A stretch of DNA of 35,588 nt, taken from positions 4,658 through 40,245 of the forward strand of contig NVWW01000024.1 in assembly GCA_002746335.1 (NCBI GenBank), in the 5' to 3' direction. Source of the DNA: Flavobacteriales bacterium (GTDB taxonomy: Bacteria > Bacteroidota > Bacteroidia > Flavobacteriales_H > GCA-2746335). Position numbers and translations under genes: made by a program. The notes below the pieces were generated by a model. It was not told the DNA's origin, searched no databases, and worked only from the letters and a program-made list of their open reading frames with translations. Of this stretch, positions 29,888-35,588 are shown piece by piece. Numbering within the stretch: the stretch's first letter is position 1; every line of letters starts with the position of its first letter.

Positions 29888-32710
29888 TTATTTTACTAAA
29901 AACTCTTTGGCCCTCTCGAGGGCCTTTTTTATGCCCGAAACTTTCTTTCCGCCAGCAGTAGCGAAATGCGGTTGGCCTCCCCCGCCTCCATCAATTTCTT
30001 TGGCCAATTCGCGGACAATATTTCCGGCATTAAGGTGCTTTTCACTAACCAACTTGTTGGAAATAGCAACTGTGAGTGTGACTTTACCGTTGCTTTCATT
30101 TCCGAGAATCAAAAACAGGTTATCATTTTCACGATTTAGCTGAAAAGCCAGGTCCTTCACCGCGTTATTGTCGAGTTCAACTTTTGTACCAATGAATTTC
30201 ACCCCATTGATTTCTTCGGCATTTTTGAGTAAATCTCCTTTCAGATTGCTTGCTTGTTGCCGATTTGTCGCTTCGATTTTCTTCTGTAATTCCTGATTTT
30301 CCTTTAATAAATCCGAAACCGATTTTTGCAAATCCTTCGGGTTTTTGAGTAGCGCTTTTAATTTTTTTATCAATTCAAGCTGATGGCTGACGTATTTTTC
30401 AGCCGTTTCAGCGGTAATGGCTTCAATCCTACGGATGCCGGCGGCAATAGCGCTTTCGGATGTGATTTTAAACAACCCGATTTTTCCTGTGGCTGAAACA
30501 TGGCAGCCGCCACATAATTCTATTGACTCGCCAAATTGAATCACCCGAACAGTATCCCCGTATTTTTCACCAAACAGTGCCATGGCGCCCATTTTTTTGG
30601 CTTCTTCCATAGGTGTGTTTTGTTTTTCATTCAGCTCGATGTTTTCTCGAATTCGTTGATTGGCCAATGCTTCTATTTTAGCCAATTCTTCATCGGTAAC
30701 TTTTTGAAAATGAGAAAAATCAAACCGAAAATAATCGGGATGAACCAATGAGCCTTTTTGCTGCACGTGCTCTCCTAAAATTTCACGCAATGCTTGGTGC
30801 AAAAGGTGTGTAGCAGAGTGGTTACTTTCCGTTAATAACCGCTTTTCATGGTTGACAACTGCTTTGAATGATTTGGTCAAATCAGCCGGCAATGTATCCG
30901 TAAAATGTACGATGAGGTTGTTCTCTTTTTTTGTGTCAATGATTTCAATTTTTTCACCACCTGCTTCGATATACCCGGTATCGCCTACCTGCCCGCCACT
31001 TTCGGCATAAAACGGTGTTAGATTGAAAACCAATTGGTACTGCTGTTTGCCTTTGGCTTTGATTTTCCGGTAACGGGTAATTTTTACTTCGGCTTCCAAT
31101 CGCTCGTAGCCGATAAACTCTTCTACATCATCTTCCGCAAGCACCACCCAATCTTCGGTTTCGATAGCTGTGGCTTTTTTGGAACGTTTTTTTTGTTGTA
31201 GGAGAAGTTGTTGAAACTTATCCATATCAATTTGCCACTTATCTTTTAATGCTTGAACAACTTGGTCGATAGCGGCTTTCTCAAATCCGTGAACGTCAAC
31301 ATTCCAGCCAATTTCTTGTGCCATCAACTGGGTTAAATCTATTGGAAATCCATAAGTATCGTATAATTCAAATGCTAACTCTCCTGATATTGTAATCTGT
31401 TTATTTTCTGCAGACCGCTTACTGCCTTGTTCTAATTCTTTAACTAATACTTGTATTATTTCGCCAACAGGAGCTGTTCCATCTTTCCTCCATTTTATTT
31501 TTGGCAACACTAATTGTAGAATGTCTGGAAGTACCTCTTCCTGTCTTTTAGTTAAAAAAGAATTTAATTTGTCAATCCCCTTTTCCAACGTCCGTAAAAA
31601 GTTCTCTTCTTCTTCTTTAATTACTTTTTCAATCAATTCCTGCTGTGATTTCAGTTCGGGGAAAGTTTCGCCCATTTGCTTTACTAATATTGGCACGAGC
31701 CGGTATAAAAACGGATTGTTATGCTGTAAAAAACTGTAGCCATAGCGAACCGCTCTTCTTAAAATTCTCCGAATAACATAACCCGCTCCGGTGTTCGAAG
31801 GAAGTTGTCCGTCTGCAATGGAAAAAGCTATTGCCCTAACATGGTCTGCTACTACCCGCAAAGCAACTTGTTGTTTCTCATCATTGTCGCTTTTCATGTA
31901 TGAAATTCTTTCTGCTTCTTCAATTAGTGGCAAAAAGACATCCGTATCGTAATTTGATTTTTTCCCTTGCAGCACTGTGCATAGTCGTTCGAAGCCCATA
32001 CCTGTGTCCACATGCTTTTTAGGTAAGGATTTCAAATTACCTCCCTTTGCCCTTTCATATTGAATGAACACTAAATTCCAAATTTCAATCACTTCAGGAT
32101 GGCCCGTATTCACCAATTCCTTTCCATCTTCTTTCTTTCTTTCATCATCATCTCGTAAGTCAATATGGATTTCCGAACATGGGCCGCAAGGGCCTGTGCT
32201 GCCCATTTCCCAGAAGTTGTCCTTTTTATCGAACTCAATGATTCTTTCTTTTGGAAGGACTTTTCCCCAAAACTCAATGGCTTCTTCATCTTTGCCTAAT
32301 CCATCTTTTGCATCACCACCAAAAACAGTGGCATATAAACGGCCTTTATCAATCCCATAAACTTCGGTGAGTAGTTGCCATGCCCATTCAATAGCTTCTT
32401 TTTTGAAGTAATCGCCAAATGACCAGTTGCCAAGCATTTCGAACATGGTGTGGTGGTAGGTATCCACGCCCACTTCTTCCAAATCGTTGTGCTTGCCTGA
32501 AACGCGCAGGCATTTCTGGGTGTTGGCAACACGTTTGTTTTTGGGTTTTGTGTTTCCGAGAAAGATGTCTTTGAACTGGTTCATACCCGCATTGGTGAAC
32601 ATCAGAGTAGGATCATCCTTAATCACCATTGGGGCAGAGGTCACAATTTCGTGTCCTTTTCCCTTAAAGAAATCGAAGAAAGTTTGACGGATTTTTGGAG
32701 CTGTCCACAT
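29888..32710 (-). CDS. alaS: Alanine--tRNA ligase
   Basis: 940 residues from ATG 32710, where the usual KIRQTFFDFFKGKGH start sits; a TTG at 32734 would add eight residues with no family support. Class II catalytic core (1-360, TLMFTNAGMNQFKD, the GSTGPCGPCSEIH motif), an editing domain with SNHSATHLLHQ (HxxxH) and ELCGGCH (CxxxH), and a C-Ala domain (GGGGGQPHFATAGG) that corrects Ser- and Gly-tRNA(Ala). About 60 residues at 380-440 separate the catalytic core from ISGELAFELYDTYGF, where I would expect some 15-20. Divergent from the M23 peptidase gene, whose promoter overlaps its start. Confidence 0.97.
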   Translation of the reverse strand: MWTAPKIRQTFFDFFKGKGHEIVTSAPMVIKDDPTLMFTNAGMNQFKDIFLGNTKPKNKRVANTQKCLRVSGKHNDLEEVGVDTYHHTMFEMLGNWSFGDYFKKEAIEWAWQLLTEVYGIDKGRLYATVFGGDAKDGLGKDEEAIEFWGKVLPKERIIEFDKKDNFWEMGSTGPCGPCSEIHIDLRDDDERKKEDGKELVNTGHPEVIEIWNLVFIQYERAKGGNLKSLPKKHVDTGMGFERLCTVLQGKKSNYDTDVFLPLIEEAERISYMKSDNDEKQQVALRVVADHVRAIAFSIADGQLPSNTGAGYVIRRILRRAVRYGYSFLQHNNPFLYRLVPILVKQMGETFPELKSQQELIEKVIKEEEENFLRTLEKGIDKLNSFLTKRQEEVLPDILQLVLPKIKWRKDGTAPVGEIIQVLVKELEQGSKRSAENKQITISGELAFELYDTYGFPIDLTQLMAQEIGWNVDVHGFEKAAIDQVVQALKDKWQIDMDKFQQLLLQQKKRSKKATAIETEDWVVLAEDDVEEFIGYERLEAEVKITRYRKIKAKGKQQYQLVFNLTPFYAESGGQVGDTGYIEAGGEKIEIIDTKKENNLIVHFTDTLPADLTKSFKAVVNHEKRLLTESNHSATHLLHQALREILGEHVQQKGSLVHPDYFRFDFSHFQKVTDEELAKIEALANQRIRENIELNEKQNTPMEEAKKMGAMALFGEKYGDTVRVIQFGESIELCGGCHVSATGKIGLFKITSESAIAAGIRRIEAITAETAEKYVSHQLELIKKLKALLKNPKDLQKSVSDLLKENQELQKKIEATNRQQASNLKGDLLKNAEEINGVKFIGTKVELDNNAVKDLAFQLNRENDNLFLILGNESNGKVTLTVAISNKLVSEKHLNAGNIVRELAKEIDGGGGGQPHFATAGGKKVSGIKKALERAKEFLVK
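29909..29930 (+). terminator. Terminator for lipoprotein gene, inside the 3' end of alaS
   Basis: GGCCCT (29909-29914), loop CTCG, AGGGCC (29919-29924), six T to 29930. The stem also encodes part of the last alaS codons on the other strand (around KALERAKE). Works in the plus direction only; on the minus strand no T-run follows. Confidence 0.85.
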
Positions 32711-32727
32711 TGCGGTTTGTTCAGGAG

Positions 32728-32758
32728 TTGACAAAATTAATTGATTTTCGTAATTTTG
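32728..32758 (+). promoter_or_regulatory. Bacteroidota-type promoter for the M23 gene
   Basis: TTG at 32728-32730, a 20-bp spacer and TAATTTTG at 32751-32758, an excellent TTG-N20-TAnnTTTG match. It lies just upstream of the alaS start on the other strand, so the two divergent promoters must overlap. Confidence 0.75.
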
Positions 32759-32776
32759 CAGCGCTTTTAAAAACAG

Positions 32777-33748
32777 ATGTTCGAAGCTAAGTACAAATAC
32801 AACCCAAAAACGCTTACTTATGAGAAAGTGGCAATCACTTTGCGTAAGCGCTTGCTCAAAATCGGTTTTTTCATTTTGACAGGGTTGGTTTTCGCGGTGC
32901 TCATTGTCATCAGCTCGTATTCGTTTATTGATTCACCAAGGGAGAAACGGCTTCAACGTGAAAACCAGCAATTGTCGCTTCAATACGAAATCATGAACAG
33001 CCGTTTGTCACAGATGGAAGGTGTCTTGGAAGATATTCAGAAACGTGATGATTACATTTACCGTGAAATTTTCGAAGCCGAACCGATTCCCAACAATATT
33101 CGCAAGGCGGGATTTGGTGGGGTGAACCGTTACAAACAGTTGTACGGATATGATAATTCTGAATTAACGATTGAAACGAGCAAGCGGCTTGACAAGCTGT
33201 CAAAACAGTTGTACATTCAATCGAAATCATTTGATGAAGTGTACGAAATGGCCAAGCAAAAAGAGAAGATGCTGGCTTCGATTCCCGCTATTCAGCCTAT
33301 TTCCAATAAAGATTTAACGCGTGTGGCTTCTGGTTTTGGGATGCGCATCCATCCTATTTACAAAACGCGCAGAAGGCACGATGGCATGGATTTCACCGCA
33401 AAAATCGGCACCGATATTTACGCTACAGGCAACGGCAAAGTAGTGGAAGTAGTGCGCTCGCGCAGGGGCTACGGTAACCATGTGGTGATTGACCATGGCT
33501 ACGGTTACAGAACACTTTATGCTCACATGAACAAATTCAAGGTGCGCAAAGGGCAAAAAGTGAAGCGCGGAGAAATCATCGGTTACGTTGGCAACACGGG
33601 CACTTCGGCAGGCCCTCACTTGCACTACGAAGTAGTGAAAAACGAGCGAAAAATCAACCCTGTAAACTTTTATTTCAACGATCTCTCCCCCGAAGAATAT
33701 GAGCAGATGATAGAAATTTCTTCGGCTTCTAACCAGTCATTTGATTAA
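32777..33748 (+). CDS. M23-family metallopeptidase (LytM-like)
   Basis: 323 residues from ATG 32777. One membrane helix at 30-50 (cytoplasmic N-terminus), a coiled-coil-like region at 55-95, and a LytM domain at 185-300 with all zinc ligands: H201 and D205 in RRHDGMD, H250 (LYAHM) and H281/H283 (GPHLHYEV). It should cut peptidoglycan cross-links or act as a regulator of such enzymes in the periplasm. The alaS / M23 / MerR gene order is one I recall from other Bacteroidota. Confidence 0.93.
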   Translation: MFEAKYKYNPKTLTYEKVAITLRKRLLKIGFFILTGLVFAVLIVISSYSFIDSPREKRLQRENQQLSLQYEIMNSRLSQMEGVLEDIQKRDDYIYREIFEAEPIPNNIRKAGFGGVNRYKQLYGYDNSELTIETSKRLDKLSKQLYIQSKSFDEVYEMAKQKEKMLASIPAIQPISNKDLTRVASGFGMRIHPIYKTRRRHDGMDFTAKIGTDIYATGNGKVVEVVRSRRGYGNHVVIDHGYGYRTLYAHMNKFKVRKGQKVKRGEIIGYVGNTGTSAGPHLHYEVVKNERKINPVNFYFNDLSPEEYEQMIEISSASNQSFD

Positions 33749-33805
33749 ATCAAATTTATTTTCTACTTTTCTGCTCGAATTTAAGTTACTCTTTTCGAGA
33801 GGATT

Positions 33806-34141
33806 ATGCCCTATAAAGAAAAACCAACCGTAAAGCTCTACTATGCCATTGGCGAAGTGGCTACGATGTTTGATGTAAACACTTCGCTGATTCGCTTTTG
33901 GGAAAAAGAGTTTGACATCATCAAGCCTAAAAAAAACAAAAAGGGCAACCGCTTGTTCACTAAAGGTGATGTGGACAATTTTCGTCTGATTTTCCATTTG
34001 GTAAAACAGCGTGGTTTCACACTTGAAGGTGCAAAAAAGAAGTTAAAGGACAACAAGGAAGACACCGTGAAAAACCACGAAGTGGTAAAATCGCTCGCTA
34101 AAATCAGGGAGTTTTTGGTGGAGGTGAAGGATCAGCTTTAA
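33806..34141 (+). CDS. MerR-family transcriptional regulator
   Basis: 111 residues from ATG 33806. Winged helix-turn-helix of MerR type (10-75): YYAIGEVATMFDVNTSLIRFWEKEF, then GNRLFTKGDVDNFRLIFHLVKQRGFTLEGAKKKL, followed by a helical tail of about 25 residues and no metal- or drug-binding domain. Such short MerR proteins accompany the M23 gene in Bacteroidota. Target promoter unknown. Confidence 0.9.
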   Translation: MPYKEKPTVKLYYAIGEVATMFDVNTSLIRFWEKEFDIIKPKKNKKGNRLFTKGDVDNFRLIFHLVKQRGFTLEGAKKKLKDNKEDTVKNHEVVKSLAKIREFLVEVKDQL

Positions 34142-34154
34142 ACTTCCCTTGTTT

Positions 34155-34877
34155 ATGGAAATCAAGCCGCTAGTGTTTCTTGCCATGTGCTTGGTAATTG
34201 GTTTTGCATTTGGACAAGAAACTAATGAATATGGGAAAATCGAATTTAAGATTTACCCCATGAGTGCTATTATAAAATTAGACGGAAAATTGCTTGAAAG
34301 CAGGGACACCACTATAATACTTAAAACTGGGAAGCATCACTTTATCCTTTGGGCGCCAGACAGAGAGTTGTTTCAAACAGACGTGGAAATTTACAAAGAT
34401 TCAACGATTAAAATCCTTCACGAATTAAAATACACAGAAGATTATTTGCAATACGAAATAGATTTAATAGCGTATAAAAAACTGCGAAAAAAGAAAGTAA
34501 CGCTGCCTTTTTTGGGGCTTGCATTTTTGGGAGGGAGTTCTGTTCCCTTTTTTAAGTGGGCGGACCAATATCATGCAAAAGCGCTGAGCAGTATCACAAT
34601 GTACGAGCAAGCCGTTAATGAACAAAACATCAACTCATACAAAGAAAAGCATGAACGTTATAGGAATAAGTACCGCTTGAATCAAAGTATCGGTATTGGA
34701 TTGGTGACTTTGACAACTCTATGCACCGGGTTTTATATCAAATCACTGATTTCATATTACAAAAGCAAAAGCCCAAGGCCAACTTACAAAAATGTACCTT
34801 TTACCAAAAACACCAACTTTTCAATTTCAACTGACTTTGTAGGAAATTATTCGTGCAACCTGTTTATTCATTTCTGA
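34155..34877 (+). CDS. Exported protein with PEGA-like domain and membrane helices
   Basis: 240 residues from ATG 34155 (a TTG at 34149 is less likely). Signal peptide (VFLAMCLVIGFAFGQ). Residues 25-100 look like a PEGA-type beta domain (KIEFKIYPMSAIIKLDGKLL, TGKHHFILWAPDRELF). Two hydrophobic segments follow at about 115-130 and 180-200. The stop overlaps the next start (TGATG at 34875-34879), so the two are translationally coupled. Function unknown. Confidence 0.75.
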   Translation: MEIKPLVFLAMCLVIGFAFGQETNEYGKIEFKIYPMSAIIKLDGKLLESRDTTIILKTGKHHFILWAPDRELFQTDVEIYKDSTIKILHELKYTEDYLQYEIDLIAYKKLRKKKVTLPFLGLAFLGGSSVPFFKWADQYHAKALSSITMYEQAVNEQNINSYKEKHERYRNKYRLNQSIGIGLVTLTTLCTGFYIKSLISYYKSKSPRPTYKNVPFTKNTNFSISTDFVGNYSCNLFIHF

Positions 34878-35287
34878 TGCGTTATCTTTTTATATCGGTC
34901 ATTATGCTGCTATTGGGTTGCAGCAAAGAAATTGATGTGGAACTCAATTACAACCCGTATGACCCCGATTATACTGGGGAGCCGTCTGTTGTAATTGAAA
35001 AAATCGAAAAAACTACATGGTTTTCCTATAACAATGGGCAGGAATATGAAAAGGTGAAGATTACAGCAAATGTCAAATATGAAAATTACGAAACGATTGA
35101 ATTGTATCGAGATGGGCAAAAAATCGGCTCAGATTCATGGAATAATGAGCTGACCGATTACATTACTGCATATTGGGTGCTAACTGATCCGGCCGTTGCT
35201 GGAAATACGTATTCCTATCAGGTTTCTTTAGCAAAGCAGGATAACGAAACAATGCTCAGTTCCGAATATGAATTCACTGTTCCATGA
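34877..35287 (+). CDS. Lipoprotein of unknown function
   Basis: 136 residues from ATG 34877, overlapping the previous stop by one base; a GTG upstream (34853) is less likely. Lipobox LLLGC with the cysteine at residue 15. The rest is beta-rich with acidic clusters, an immunoglobulin- or PKD-like fold at best. It also overlaps the next start (ATGA at 35284-35287), so three genes form a tightly packed operon of envelope proteins. Confidence 0.8.
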   Translation: MRYLFISVIMLLLGCSKEIDVELNYNPYDPDYTGEPSVVIEKIEKTTWFSYNNGQEYEKVKITANVKYENYETIELYRDGQKIGSDSWNNELTDYITAYWVLTDPAVAGNTYSYQVSLAKQDNETMLSSEYEFTVP

Positions 35288-35588
35288 CTATTAACAAAAT
35301 AAATTTTTGCTGTTTGTTTTTCGTGTTCATTTACTTTTTACCCGCATGCAAAAAAGAACCTGTTGCATGCGCAACTGCCGATAAAACACTTGTTGCAGTT
35401 GGTGAAGAAATTACATTCACCAATTGCTCTGTGGATGCGGATGAATATAAATGGAACTTTGGAGATGGCTTAACGAGTGGCGTGGGAACTATTGCCCATG
35501 CTTATGATGTCGTTGGAATTTACGCTGTAACCTTGTCGGCATACTCAGAAGACAAAGAGCTGGTTGACGAAGTATTTTTTGAAATTAC
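35284..35588 (+). CDS. PKD-domain lipoprotein, 3' end cut by window edge
   Basis: About 101 codons are visible from ATG 35284. Signal peptide with lipobox (FLPAC, cysteine near residue 22), then KKEPVACATADKTLVAVGEEITFTNCS and a PKD-like core: YKWNFGDGL followed by GTIAHAYDVVGIYAVTLSAYS, the family's WxFGDG and hydrophobic closing strand. PKD domains serve adhesion or protein contact at the cell surface. Overlaps the preceding gene by four bases, so co-translated. Confidence 0.85.
   Translation, partial: MTINKINFCCLFFVFIYFLPACKKEPVACATADKTLVAVGEEITFTNCSVDADEYKWNFGDGLTSGVGTIAHAYDVVGIYAVTLSAYSEDKELVDEVFFEI

Overview
The window looks like a chromosomal piece of a Bacteroidota organism, possibly a Chitinophagales- or Flavobacteriales-like environmental lineage. 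The evidence is: type IX secretion (T9SS) C-terminal sorting domains at 5.0-9.6 kb; the Bacteroidota-specific DUF4290 gene next to murA; Bacteroidota-type promoters (TTG, about 20 nt, TAnnTTTG) at several starts; few Shine-Dalgarno sequences; and a four-helix-bundle (S23-type) gene with its usual low-complexity repeats. I see no rRNA, tRNA, CRISPR array, transposase or integrase gene.

Layout. 1-2568 (minus): a cupin/JmjC-like protein, cut by the left edge, and a polytopic membrane protein, one base apart. 2569-3433: gene-free, with 61-bp direct repeats and an orphan terminator. 3434-4882: an AT-rich orphan PD-(D/E)XK nuclease gene with cassette-like borders, the best candidate here for an undescribed (defence?) element. 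5030-9582: two T9SS cargo proteins; the second is a very large phage-tail-fibre/collagen/S74 adhesin split by a one-base frameshift at about 6646. 9720-15203 (minus): a probable surface-glycan acylation operon (two FabH-like ketosynthases, ACP, SDR reductase, glycosyltransferase, GNAT), interrupted by an S23 four-helix-bundle gene embedded in repeats.

15283-35588 is mostly housekeeping: UvrD/PcrA helicase, DUF4290, MurA (Asp in place of the usual catalytic Cys), a TlpA-like thioredoxin, GrpE-DnaJ, a NatAB-type ABC exporter, Ppx/GppA phosphatase, an NtrC-type regulator without a DNA-binding domain, a leucine-rich-repeat protein, a DUF5684-like membrane protein, a lipoprotein, AlaRS (with an extra segment), an M23 peptidase, a MerR-type regulator, and an overlapping set of envelope proteins running off the right edge.

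How they work together: GrpE-DnaJ are DnaK co-chaperones; MurA and the M23 peptidase act on peptidoglycan; the ketosynthase/ACP/SDR set probably makes an acyl group transferred to a glycan that the GT2 and GNAT enzymes help build; the T9SS proteins would be displayed on the surface. The accessory part (about 2.6-11.2 kb) is bounded by and full of dispersed repeats, in contrast to the compact housekeeping part.
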